Assembly (NCBI GenBank): GCA_030141605.1
Contig: JAQGDQ010000046.1
Location: 186,001 to 250,000, forward strand
Source: Tubiluchus corallicola
Taxonomy: Eukaryota > Priapulida > Priapulimorpha > Priapulimorphida > Tubiluchidae
Length of the DNA: 64,000 nucleotides
Reading direction: 5' to 3'
Below, piece by piece: positions 13,526 to 25,308 of this stretch. Within the stretch, counting starts at the first letter, position 1. Every line of letters starts with the position of its first letter. The position numbers were made by a program, and so were the translations under genes. Under the pieces are notes generated by a model. That model was not told the DNA's origin. It did not search any database and saw only the letters and a program-made list of their open reading frames with translations.

Positions 13526-14105
13526 CACTCATATCTCGGTTTGCCAGATAAAAGTGGGTAGATGTAGGTCCGAATTTGCCGATTGTCCGTATTTACCGAT
13601 ACTGAGTTAGTACAGTAGGCGCCGTGTATTAGACTCACGGTAATGTAGAATCAATTACCTAATTGTTTCTAGTACGGGCCGCTTTTATGCAAAAGTATAT
13701 AAAAACTGTCGGCAGTTGACTCAAATAACTCCGCATAATTGACTCTATTTTTATATGTAGTAGTAGTAGCAGTAGTAATAAATATAACTTTTGTGATAAA
13801 TAGTTTTTCCACTCTAATTGCAACAAATTCAACATAATATATATATTAGATTATCATCAACACCTAGGTGGCTCCACTGACAGGTTTTCTTACTATAATA
13901 TGTAATCTCACATGTAATATAGAGATATACACGTGGTTACACTGGTGTAGTGATGTAAACGAAGTGACGCCCCCCAGCTAGCTGTCAGCATTCGAAACAA
14001 TGGACTGTGTCCTTAGTATGTGGGACTTTTTCACTATCCAGATTTTTAACGTCCGATTCTTCCAATATCTGTAAAAGCGAGGCCCGGCAAACCGAGATAT
14101 GAATG
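13526..14105. mobile_element. pogo/Tigger-like miniature transposon (580 bp)
   Basis: Terminal inverted repeats of 20 bp: CACTCATATCTCGGTTTGCC at the left and CATTCATATCTCGGTTTGCC read from the right, one mismatch. Both ends are flanked by TA (13524-13525 and 14106-14107), the target duplication of Tc1/mariner/pogo elements, and the ATATCTCGGTTT core resembles Tigger termini. No transposase frame is present. A second repeat (13611-13745) is nested inside. Confidence 0.75.
13611..13745 (+). repeat. interspersed repeat, copy 1 (nested)
   Basis: Starts TACAGTAGGCGCCGTG, contains ACTCACGG, a GTATATAAAAACT block with a TATA-like string, and ends near TGACTCTATTTTT. A second copy with the same order of blocks lies at 17759-17880. 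The TA-CAGTAGG start resembles a pogo-type terminus, but no matching right end is evident. Confidence 0.65.
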
Positions 14106-15576
14106 TACTAAACTTTGTAATTTGCTTACTGAAAATCATGCAATAAATTAAAACAGCTATAATTTGAAAACAGATTCATTTTTTGTATTATTTCACTTAA
14201 CAGCTTAACAGAGGTACCATGTTTAAATACCGAATGGGGCTGATTGACAATGAATTTTGTACTTGTGGTCTCAAATCTCGAAACGTCTAATATATGAAGA
14301 AGTGATAAACGTGCCTTTGAAATATATATTAGTATTGTTTGTGAATTAATTAGAATGAAATGATCAGCAATTAAACAGGATTCCAAATTATACATAGTAA
14401 CAGTATTCATTGTCAGATGTTATTATCGCGTCTATAACAACTTAGGAAAGTAACACTTAAAAATGCCAATTATAATTGGAACTTTGCAATTAGACTAAGT
14501 CTACTTTGTTATGTGCCTATTTGCAAAAAGCAAAATCTAGTCAAATGTAATTAATGCTTGAAACTGTAAACGTTATTGTAACCTTTTTTGTATTTCAATG
14601 TTAATATATATTGTGATGTGTAAATAAGCTTAATCTCTAGCATTTAGGTAAATTTCGTCACTGTGCCTTGTAAATAGAGGGCTTGTTTGGATTGCAGATT
14701 TGCATTATGTGTTTTCTGAATAAGTTAGAGTTATAATAATAATAATAAACCTATTAGAATAACCACAGCAATCAATATATACAAGCTGTCCACCATATTT
14801 ACTAATTAATGCCATGGCACTCGAGAGAGGTTGGTGCTACAAAACCAGTGCCTTGAAAACTTATAAAAATTTATAATGAAATATATCATTCCACCACCAT
14901 GTATTATGGCTAGGTGTTTAAAAGCACTGATGCACGGAATACAGTGATTGCATTATTCAACTGGCAAAAATTTAAGTAGCAAAATTAAAATTTTTGTAAG
15001 CACTTTCTTAAACTTTTTGGCTATATAGTATAATTGCAGCTTGCTTACTGTGCTAGCATGTTGCATTTACCCAATCATCTATGTTACTCATGACTGCGAT
15101 GATTCTAAAGACCTGTTCTAGGCTTCTTTGAATGAAGGTGCAAGTAGTCAAACATGTTGTAACCACTGATGACAGTACGCAAATAGGTTGTTTTATTGCT
15201 GGCTTCATACAGTAACTGTTATTGTCTCAGTTTCTGTGAAATAATAGATTTCTTTTAAATAGAATAAAGTGCTGTATAACAATTATTTATTTGAACAAAA
15301 AATTTTGAATCCAATATAATAAACATGATTTTTCAATAGCTGAAATGCTTTTGCAATTTCTATCGCATATTTCATTAGTCGAATTTAACCTCGATGCTGT
15401 ACTGTTAAGTATTTCAGCAAATGTTTTCGTAGTATCATTTTTTTACCCGGTTGTTTCACAGATGCAAGCATCGCCTGTTCTTTTCGCAAAAGACATTAAT
15501 ACAGAAAACTAATCATAGCATATGCAGCTGCTGTTACTCTGATCACTCAAATGGCAAAAATTAGCTGTAGAGAAAC

Positions 15577-15795
15577 ATGGCTTTGCCCTCGCCGAAACAG
15601 CGATGTTATGATTATTTTTGCGTTTTATGTTTTAAATTGAAAAAATATCACTTTTATATGACTGCGCCAGGTAAGTATAAGAATGCACAAAAAATTCCTG
15701 ATTGGGTGTGCTATGACAAAAAAATTATCTTGCGATTAGACGGAAACAGATGTATTTTTATTGGCCTAGTAAGCAGAAGTAAAGTAAAGCGCTAG
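15577..15795 (+). other. 72-codon open frame upstream of TMEM165, unrecognised
   Basis: An ATG-started frame encoding a Lys/Cys/Tyr-rich peptide (begins MALPSPKQRCYDYFC, ends SRSKVKR). I see no domain, no flanking splice signal that must be used, and no relation to TMEM165. It could be chance or a decayed gene piece. Confidence 0.12.
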
Positions 15796-16135
15796 GCCAG
15801 CTACGTTAGTGTAAACAATTAAAGATATTTTTAAGTTTATTTGCAAAGTTATTTTTAAGAAGTTCACTCTTACTCTTAGTGTGGAAAAAGGAATTGAACC
15901 ATAGATAATGGATGAAAATTCAGACAAGGATTAAAAATCTACAGGATGGATGTAATGTAGTGTAGGAAAACTCAAAAAGATGAATAAACACATTAGGAGG
16001 TTAATCACAAGTAGCACAATAGTTTTGCTATTAAATGTCCTCTTAAGCATCATATGAAATTATGTGATCTCATTATCAATTATATAGTAGTATGTGCTTT
16101 ACAGTGGCTAGCCAGGTCTTTCTTCAACAAATGGG

Positions 16136-19100
16136 ATGGAGAGCTGTAAGTCACATTTTATCTTACTAATGGCAGTCGCTGTGATTTTCTTTCTGATATT
16201 ACTGGTAGTTCCTGTTACCGTAGCAACTGATAAAGACCTGAACATTGAACCTAAAAAGGCATCTTTGGAATATCCGCCAAAAGAAACCGGAGCTGAGGTA
16301 AATAACAAATGAATCTGTTCAAATAGCTGAACTTTTTTTTAAAGAACAAAAATGCTTTTGAAGTTTCTTTTCTTAGCTGATCCTGGTGCTGTGCTGTACA
16401 TGATACTTTGTGTAAAAGTGTACTGTGATACGCTATGTAAAACTTGTAGTTGTTTTAGGCCTGTGTTGTTACAGAGTTAATGCATAATTTTGTTTTCATG
16501 TTCTCATAAATTGCTAACCTTTCCAAGAGTGGACTTTTGTTAAATTTCTTTTTTAGTCTACCAGTTCAAAACAGGGAGTTGTTATTGCACCCGCTGGAGG
16601 ATTTGTTCATGGTTTTATCGAGACCGTATCTGTCATCATAGTGACAGAGCTAGGAGATAAGACATGGTTCATTGCTGCTATAATGGCTATGAAATATCCA
16701 CGAACTGTAGTTTTTACTGGAGCCATGAGTGCTCTTATTATTATGACAGTTCTGTCAGGTAAAAAAATTTGTTATTACGTTCAACAGTGAAGACTACAAT
16801 CTCATTATTTTACATGTACTGATGAAATCATTATTGTACATCTTGTATTCATTACTATTTGCAAGCTGCCTGTTAATTGCTCACCACTGCAATAAGACAA
16901 CTGACAGTATTCAATATGTAGCAGTATTAACCAAATTAAACTGGTTGAGTACTTCAAACATAATAACACATTATAGCTTGCATTATAGCACATTAATGTA
17001 TTTGAAATTGTGCTGTAATAGCTAATTGGCTGTATTACATGCACTGAAAAATTACTATTACAGGCAAAAAATTGCCTTTCAACACCTAGCGTTTCATCTG
17101 AATAAATACAGTACAGAGGTACAACGTCGAAGCCGATATGGCTAAATCAGTGCGAGTCAGATGTCCATTGTCATCATGGAGAAAGAATTAGCACTGAGAC
17201 GCTTGCGCGCGAGAAGAGATGGCCGCGCAAAGTCCACCTCCACTTGGCAGATAGAGTGTAGATCGGCGGCATGAAGAGACACGACGGCCGCACTCATAAT
17301 CTGTTGCACCGCAGTGAAGACAACCAGAAAACAGGCCGAATCGGCAAAATGAACTGAAAGCTTCTCGATGAGCCATGCCATGCCAGAAGACGAGTTGCCA
17401 GCCTTGCACGCCATGAACCATCATCCACACAAGCTGCTGCCCTTGTGCTTGGGTGCCTTCATCCGCTTTTACAGCCGTTGGGAGTGGAAGATTCCTCGTC
17501 CGCCTGTCAAACCGTTGAGGACTTCAGTCGTATCCCTGACCAAGGGGGGCGCGCTATACCCCGCACCACTGGGTCCTTGCCTGAACTTAGTTACTGCTCC
17601 CGCAGCATCCACCCCCGCGACTAGGACGCGCCAGACAAGAGTTGCCCAAGTGCATCTAGAGAAGAGGGCTCTAGATACCAGAGGCCGGGTTAACTCCTCT
17701 GTGTGAAGCCAGAAGAGAAAGCACAGAAGAGAAAAGAAGAAGAGAAGAATAAATACAGTAGGCACCGTTTATTAAACTCACGGTTAATAGAATCAGTTGC
17801 CTAATTGACTCAAAAACGTCTGGTGCAGGCTGCTTTCATTCAAATGTATATAAAAACTCTCAGTAACTGACTCGATATTTTTCCTTCACATACTTAAAAT
17901 AAGGTGCTTGTGTGTGCTCAAAGAGCTTTTGTGTCATCTTTACTCCAATTTTGTACATTATAATACATGTAGAAATAGTCATGTTTGGTACAGTTTTGTT
18001 TGTAAGTAGGTACAGTACATTTATCATATGTGCTAACATGTTAGCATAGCGGTTTTGCTTTGAATCTGTCACCTGCTTTTTCGCTATAGTTAACCTCATT
18101 GTTTCTGGAAGCTAAACGTTTTAATCACTTGCCCAGTGGTTTGCTTTTGAAGTTCTTACTGCTTTTCACCGGGGAAACAAGATCGTCACCAATTGCAGCT
18201 CAAGCACTAGGTGACTAGGTGTTTTGTCTGAATATGTGCAGTATAGAGCAACTGATTTTCAAAGTTTTTATCATTATGAGATTTTCATAAATCAACTTCT
18301 TCATGAAAAAATGAAGCAGCCGACCTTGCATGAACTTTTGTAATTTTCAGGGTTAGGAATCAGATTTGTACATTTTTTTTATTTTCTTTTTTTATTAATT
18401 CACTTATATAATTAGTATTCTTAAATAATTGCACATAGGAATTTTAACATTAATTCATTTCTAAAATTCATTTAAGGCCTTTAGAATACATAATAAGTAA
18501 CAATACTTCTATAGTTGTATCAGGCTACACCCATCGGCTAATTGAATCAGTCAGTTAATTCGGTCAAAACACTTCCATCCCAAAGTGAGTCTCTTAGCAC
18601 CACCTACTGTAATAAGAAACATAAAAAATTAATATGTTCACTCGAATGGTTTTTAGCACAACAAATGTTAAAACTCTATGTGAGTACATTAGTAGTATTA
18701 AGCAATGCTTTAACTGAAAGAACAATACATGGTGACCATGTAATTTACCTATAAAATTTTGTTATTAACCACTTTTTGCTTGCAGCGTTATTGGGATATG
18801 CTACAACGATTGTTCCACGTACTTACACGTTCTATGCTTCGGCAATTCTGTTTGCTGTTTTTGGCATTAAGATGTTGAAAGAAGGTATAGTAAACACCGA
18901 AATTTACACAACATAAAGCAATAGCACATTCATTTGATTTTTGGTGTTAATGTTTTTGACTGTGGTAAAATTAAATTGGTGATTACTGAAAAAAAATGTT
19001 TGTAAAGAAATAAGTTTCCTCTCTGGCTACTTAAAAACATGAAAGGCCTACTCATAACTTCTTTAAATGTTGATTCAGGCAAGAACATGATAAGAAATGT

Positions 19101-22086
19101 AATGCACAGAAATTTTGAAAACAATGAAAAGAAAAACTAAAAAGTATTGTAAATACTACAAATATATTAAAGTACTAAATATCACCTTGTGCAAACTTTT
19201 GTTGTGAACTTTTAATGTATGCGCAGTGCTTTTGTGAATAATTAAATTGTCAGCTGTTATGTACACGAACATGTCGAACAACATTTGTTAAATTAATGTT
19301 AAGAAAATCACACTGGTATCTGCAAACTTGAACGATTTCTAAAACAATGCACAAACTAGACAATTAGATGTTTGTCTACTGTACACACACTATGTCAGTT
19401 ATGTAACTCCTTTCTACTGTTCTGACAGAATAAACTATTCAGTGCATTTGATCAAAGTGCCACATGGAGTAGACTCAGCTCCCTTGCTACACCACTGATT
19501 CTGAAATTAACCATATCTCTACTCACTCACATGTTAAGATTTTATACACTGAATGGCAGTTCATAAGTGTGTCCTTTCATTTGTGATAGGATGGTACATG
19601 TCAGAAGATGAAGCGCAGGAAGAGATGGAGGAAGTGACAGCCGATTTAAAAAAGCGGGAAGAAGATCAGGTAACAATAGCATCTTTATTCCTGTTTGGAG
19701 TTAGTAGATTTTTATGGTGGAGGTATAATTCTATACCTGGCTACTCAGCCACAAATCAGTATAACTTGCCACATCATCTTTTATTCACAATAAAGGGTTA
19801 TACAACATATGTGGGTGGTTGTTTAGCAGTTTTCCGGGCTACAACCAAAGCGATAAAATGCTCACTTGAAAAGCTAGCGGTCCTAAGCCATGATCTTATT
19901 TTTTACCGGGCTCTGCTTAGGAACTTATGGTTTCTCATGTTAACCAGAACAAGTATCGATTTTCTGCATTTCAACAGCAAAATTTAGTATGAAATGGAAG
20001 AAAAGATTATGATTCGTTTTACTATTTTTATTTATTAACTTTTTAGCTGGTTTAGGAAATCAAATATCACATTATAACAAACTGAATAACGGTTCAAAAG
20101 ACAGCAATAACTTCTACAACATAGTAAAAAACGAAATTTATACTTAGGAATACGTAAACCCTTCCCTTGGGGGGGGGGGGATAAGGAAATGGAAGAGGAG
20201 TTCAGACGTATCTCACGGCTTCACGTATTAGTAACTTCAGTCTTTGAAATAACCCTCAGTGGTGATGTTGACTGCTACAGCACTTAACAAACATGGGCTA
20301 AAAAATGACTTTCATAAGTCCTCCTAGTTTACGCTCAGCTCAAGATACGTCTTCACCCTCGGGCTACTTGTGGCTGATCACCTCACTATTTAGTTTGGCT
20401 TAGGATTTGGCACATTGTAGACCATTCTAACATTCAAAAGCAAGATCAAAGCTTTATCCACAATTTCAGTGGACTGATAGTCCCTTTATGTCAGATAAGT
20501 AAACAGCTGTGCACAAGCTTAACCAAATTTAGATAACCATTTTTATAGAGTAAAATCAAAGTGAAGGTAAAGGCATCTTTAGGCAGCTTTAAGGGTCAGC
20601 AGTTCCACTGTGATGACCTGAATATTAGTGTAATGCACCTTCCAAGATCGTATTATGAGCATAGTGGGTAATGGGTAGGAAGCCCTTCCGGTATACTATA
20701 ATACGTTAATGGCCAGTTTAGCTATGTGAACCTTACAATGCCTTTTTGTAGATAACTATAAATAGTTTAGTGTAAAAGATGTTAGTTATGCTGTTTGTTA
20801 CTGTGTTAAAATTATTACTTTATGTACGTATTACTGTTTTTTAGCAAACTGCAAAGACACAACCGCAAGATATAGAAGGAGGGGGTTTAGGACGTAAAGT
20901 TCGACGTCGTATATTTCCATGTATATCGTATATATTTTTTGAAGCTTTGAGCTTAACATTTTTGGCTGAATGGGGTGATCGATCTCAATTAGCAACTATT
21001 GTTTTAGCAGCTCGAGGAGTGAGTACATTCACACTGAGTTTTTGTTTATTACAGCTTTCATTGTAAACAGGAAAGAAATATTTAGAATTTGAAATAACTT
21101 TGTTTATTAACTCACATTAGACATGTTTTATAAACTTTGAGAATCCCACTGAGAATATGCTCTAAAATTTATAAATTAATCAATTGCCCTGTCAGTCAGT
21201 ACTTCATTCCCATGGTACATCATTGTAAGATTTGGCAGCTTTTAAGGCTCTTTAGGGACAAAACTGAAAACTACTGACATCCTGCTTAATCAGTCGATGT
21301 GACACACAAAAACAAATTTGAAAGACATTTTGTTTTAGTAATTATCTAATAAATCTAATCTAATGTCATATGTAATTAGTTATTTAAAAAATAAAACTGC
21401 AATCTCTAGCATGGTTCAATTGACAATGTAGGTAAAACCTTGTGCTTAAATAATTTCTAGTTTAATGGTTTTTGCATATCATCTAGTATGAAAAACAGTA
21501 AAACTAAGTTGTTAATTCAGAATTGATGACATTTCAATGTCGCTGTGAAAAACCTGTCATTTTTTCAATCTACAAATGCCATTTAATGATTTTGTAGAAT
21601 TATACAAAAATACTTGCTTACTCAAAAGCTAATTTTTGAAAAAATAAAACTTGGCATGGACAACGTTTTCCAATTCTTGCGTGGCATTTAGTGCCATACT
21701 CATGTAGGCAGTGTGTATGTTATTGCAGAATGTCGTAGCTGTAACATTAGGTGGCATATTTGGTCATGGACTCTGCACTGGTTTAGCTGTAGTCGGAGGA
21801 AAGCTAATAGCATCCCGGATATCAGTTAGAACAGGTAAGGTTGTGTTACACCAATCAACAGCAAATTATTAGCTGATGTTGACTCACATTTACATGAACT
21901 TTCTAATATTTTTGCTTTTGACTGGTTAACATGAATGTTAAATTTGATGAAAGACTAACTGTTGCATTTAATTTGATTGTAAATGACATTGTTTTTCTTG
22001 TTGTAGTGACTTTGATTGGCGGAGTTGTTTTCTTGCTTTTTGCCATTTCCTCGCTGTTTTTGGATCCAGAGGAACGGATGAGCTAG
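16136..22086 (+). CDS. TMEM165: TMEM165 / Gdt1-family Golgi Mn2+/Ca2+-proton exchanger, complete, 7 exons
   Basis: UPF0016 (GDT1) membrane transporter that supplies the Golgi lumen with manganese for glycosyltransferases and exchanges cations for protons. Exons: 16136-16297, 16557-16758, 18786-18884, 19590-19669, 20845-21018, 21729-21834, 22007-22086; all are GT-AG, phases agree, 300 aa (human 324). The first exon begins with a hydrophobic signal-like segment (about residues 10-30). The two signature motifs are ELGDKT at about 85-90 and EWGDRS at about 223-228, each in a hydrophobic helix, separated by an acidic/basic loop (SEDEAQEEMEEVTADLKK). The residue after ELGDKT is Trp where vertebrates have Phe. 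The start is the ATG with G at -3 and +4; five bases upstream an out-of-frame ATG opens a 12-codon overlapping frame. Intron 2 contains a recent retroposon. Confidence 0.96.
17114..17746 (+). mobile_element. GC-rich retroposon with 14-bp target-site duplication in TMEM165 intron 2
   Basis: The segment is bounded by perfect copies of GAATAAATACAGTA (17100-17113 and 17747-17760), the signature of endonuclease-primed retroposition. It ends in an A/G-rich tail (AGAAGAGAAAAGAAGAAG). Near the head (about 17128-17165) CGATATGGCTAAATCAGTG resembles a tRNA D-arm/A-box, suggesting a tRNA-derived SINE, though the body is unusually long and far more GC-rich than its surroundings. A 112-codon open frame (17368-17706) is unlike any family I know. 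Alternative: a retroposed transcript fragment. Confidence 0.65.
17759..17880 (+). repeat. interspersed repeat, copy 2
   Basis: Counterpart of 13611-13745: CAGTAGGCACCGTTTATT, ACTCACGG, GTATATAAAAACT and a TGACTCGATATTTTT end in the same order. The retroposon at 17114-17746 inserted at its left edge, so the first bases of this copy form part of the target-site duplication. Confidence 0.65.
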
Positions 22087-22336
22087 TGATTCCATCTTGT
22101 AGGAAATTACAATTTTTTAAATATTCAAAAACTAGTTAAGTCACTGTGAAAATTACAGTATAGAAATCTTTATGAAATAGCAAAAGGACTGTTTGTGAAT
22201 GTTGCTTAGGGAGTAAAAACTAAGAAACTAAGCTGAGAATGAAGAAATGATCTTAGGAAATATAATCATGGTGAACACCCACAGTTATACAACTGCTAGC
22301 ATTTCACTGTCAACTACTAGTATCACGTATGAGAAA

Positions 22337-22342
22337 AATAAA
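22337..22342 (+). terminator. candidate TMEM165 polyadenylation signal
   Basis: AATAAA 250 bp after the TMEM165 stop codon, the first canonical signal downstream. Use is inferred. Confidence 0.4.
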
Positions 22343-22470
22343 TTTTCGTGGGCAATTTTGCAAATTTACAAAAGTACACGCGTGAATTAGAAATATTTTT
22401 TTACATAAAATTGATCATCTTTTAAGTTGTTAACCTACGTTGATCATCGTTTATTGTTCGTTTTCACATA

Positions 22471-22646
22471 CAGTTATACTTCATTATAATGCCAGCCTTG
22501 CTCAAATGCCCACATTTTGGCAAAACAGAATGTTTATATTTGCATAGACATGTAGATATTAATGTACCTTGTTATAATGCCAAACTCACGTAACTCGCTA
22601 CCTTTTTTTGCTGTTCCAAAGTAGGCCGTATAAAGAGGTTTCATTG
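22471..22646. mobile_element. pogo/Tigger-like miniature transposon, copy 1 (176 bp)
   Basis: Flanked by TA (22469-22470 and 22647-22648). Left end CAGTTATACTTCATTATAA; right end read inverted CAATGAAACCTCTTTATAC. The interior (TTTTGGCAAAACA, TTTGCATAGACAT, ACCTTGTTATAATGCC) matches the element at 55058-55271. No coding capacity. Confidence 0.7.
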
Positions 22647-22649
22647 TAT

Positions 22650-25308
22650 TTCTTAAATTTAAGCCTTTATCCATCTGCTGATTTTGGGGTACTTTCGTTA
22701 TGAGTGAAAAAACTCTATCCTGCTCACGAAAATAGAACATTTATTTTCTTTAAAAAGCTGAAATTGTATGTTGTCATTTCTCCAAAGTACGGAAAAGTAT
22801 GTAGCTAATTTTTGTCTTGCTCTTTTTTCTAAACAGAATAGGCAAATAATCTACTGATTTAATTCAAAAATGAACCAAAAATGAAATCAAATAGTTTCCA
22901 AAAAAATCCTTATTGTTAATGTTGGAAAGCCTCTGTCTCTACAGCTACAACACAGTGTATTTATATAGAAATGAACCATGTATTACGTTTGAAAAAATCA
23001 GGACTTCGCTTAACTTCTAAATTGCACTTTATCAACAATAAACAAAAATTTGCTTTGTTAATTTTCATGGGTAAAAGTAAAGTAATCTGCAGTTTATTTA
23101 TTAGCAGAGTATATGCCTGCTTACCAAAGATATCAAACCAAGACTTTAATAAAGATATTGAAAGTTATTATTCTTGTTGTAAAAAATGTACTTATTTTAC
23201 AGTTTTTGTGATAACTGCATTGAAGGTGGCGCCAGCCATGTCATAAAAAATTGAGTCGTCTAATAGTAGATATCTTCATTGACAAAATGTACCAATAATA
23301 TTGTTTTATTACGCATGTAATGTATAAAGTTAATTAAAAATATATAATATTTGTTATGTTGTAATAATAATTATAATGTTGGTTGTACATAGTATCATTC
23401 ATGGCAAGTGAAAATTTCTTTGTGAACTTCGTGTCCTTTGAAAAAAATGGCAACTTAGTTTGGTGCATTGACTGCTGACAAAAAAGTTATTAATATATCT
23501 AAGTCGTTGCATTAATCTACCAATACAGATACCTTACAAATTTCGTGAGACTTGGTGCTTATTAATCTTGATGCATAAGTATGGACTTTCTGATTTACAT
23601 TCTTTAATCTGAGTCCTTGCGAACTTCGTGATGTGTAAGGTAATAATTTGATTTATTAGTTATTGTGAGTCCAGAAATGATAAAATGCTAAAAACCTGAA
23701 AATGTAATAAATTCAACAATCTATTTGGATAATATTTTGAGAAAATTCAATGAAAAATATTGTTTTAGCAATTATATCAAATTTTTTCATCTTTGATGTG
23801 GCTACATCTGTTCACTCATCAGAAGTGTTACTTTGTGTTTCTTCATTGCAACTATCAAACACTTATATGTATGTATTACATAATAACGGCAGCTAATTAA
23901 GTAAAGTAGAATTGCAGTGTTGTCCTGGCTGCTCTCTGAATCTCTCTACATGAGCTTTGCAGTTATTTTTATTTTTTCTATTGAAAGTGCTGTTAAATTG
24001 AAACTATTATTTGGCTATTGCAGTATAAAACCGTAACTCATTGGCAGCAAATCTTGTATATAAAAATTCTATATTGCTGCAAAATGCCACAGTGTGGCCT
24101 AGTTGTGATAACTATTTTGTATATTGCGGAAATGGTTAGTGTTGTGTATACTACACTCAGTGCATTAATTATTATTATGGTGATGGTGCTATTATGTAAA
24201 TTAAGAACACATAGGCTTTGTTAAAAAATTTTGAATGTTGTGTGGAAGATTGTTTGTTCCTGCATCAGTTCTTGGATGCAGAGTGGTTGCTGTTTCAAAG
24301 AAAACCCCCTTTGATTATAATGATTTTGATTATGACTCCAGGAGTTTTGACAAATATTAAAAATCAGCCATACTTTGTTGACATCTGTATTGCACGCGTA
24401 TTCCTGCAATAAACATGATGTTTTGGAGGTTTTTTGTTACCGTATTTGATTTATGCAGCTAATTTGATTACAAGTTAAATTATAGTTAAGTGGGTGATTT
24501 TCACATTAAAATTTTTATTAGATTTTGAAAATATAATAAGATTGACTGTCCATAATAATAAAATCACAGTAATGCAAGGCATCAGCCGAGATGCATGTAT
24601 CATAAAATGCGGTATTAATTCTTTGTACAATGCAAGTAATCAAGGTCTCACCTGTACATGATCAATACATTCAAATGTACTACAAAGATGCCTATTTGTA
24701 CACTAATAACAGCAAGGTTGACGACTATGTTAAACAAGGAAATCAAAAACATCAAAGCATAATACATCATAAAGATGCAAATTTTTACAAAATTTTATAT
24801 AAAGCCGATTAACATTTTAATAAAACAGTGACATGATCCAAAACATTATCTGCCTTAGCAGTTTAAAAATACACGTTTTAAGCAATGCACATAATTCAAG
24901 TCTTTTAAGCAATTAAATTCCTAGCATGCTAAAGAACAAGACAAAATTGTGTTAATGAAAAAATATGTTGAAAAACATTAATTATGTTTTAGAAAAGAAA
25001 CAATTTAAAATTTTAAGTGGTGATTAAATATTTACAAAAACATGATTAACAAAGGTAGAAAACACAATGAGTTAATGATTTTAGATAATTCACCATAATA
25101 AGAATGTCTAATAAGCATTGAAGGTCTTCCACACCTTGCTGACAGGAACATGAAATTAATAGTCCTTATATGCATTTAATTGCAAAAAGACAAAATTAAA
25201 ATTACTTATTTGGCGGATAATTAATAAATTAAAAATAACATCACAACAAGGGAATAAGAAAAGAATGAAAAACAGAATTATAATTAAATTACTTAATAAA
25301 TACACCAA
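22650..25308. other. convergent spacer between TMEM165 and ZFAND2
   Basis: AT-rich sequence holding the 3' ends of two convergent genes. Open frames at 22971-23246, 24018-24224 and 24630-24812 have no recognisable domains and are probably chance. I see no further gene or RNA. Confidence 0.4.

Noticed and set aside
17368-17706. 112-codon frame on + and overlapping 85-98-codon frames on -
   Set aside because: All lie within a GC-rich retroposon where stops are rare; no domain is recognisable and both strands are equally open.
19553-19987. 144-codon frame as a separate gene
   Set aside because: Only the 80 nt of TMEM165 exon 4 (19590-19669) within it is coding; the rest is intron read-through.
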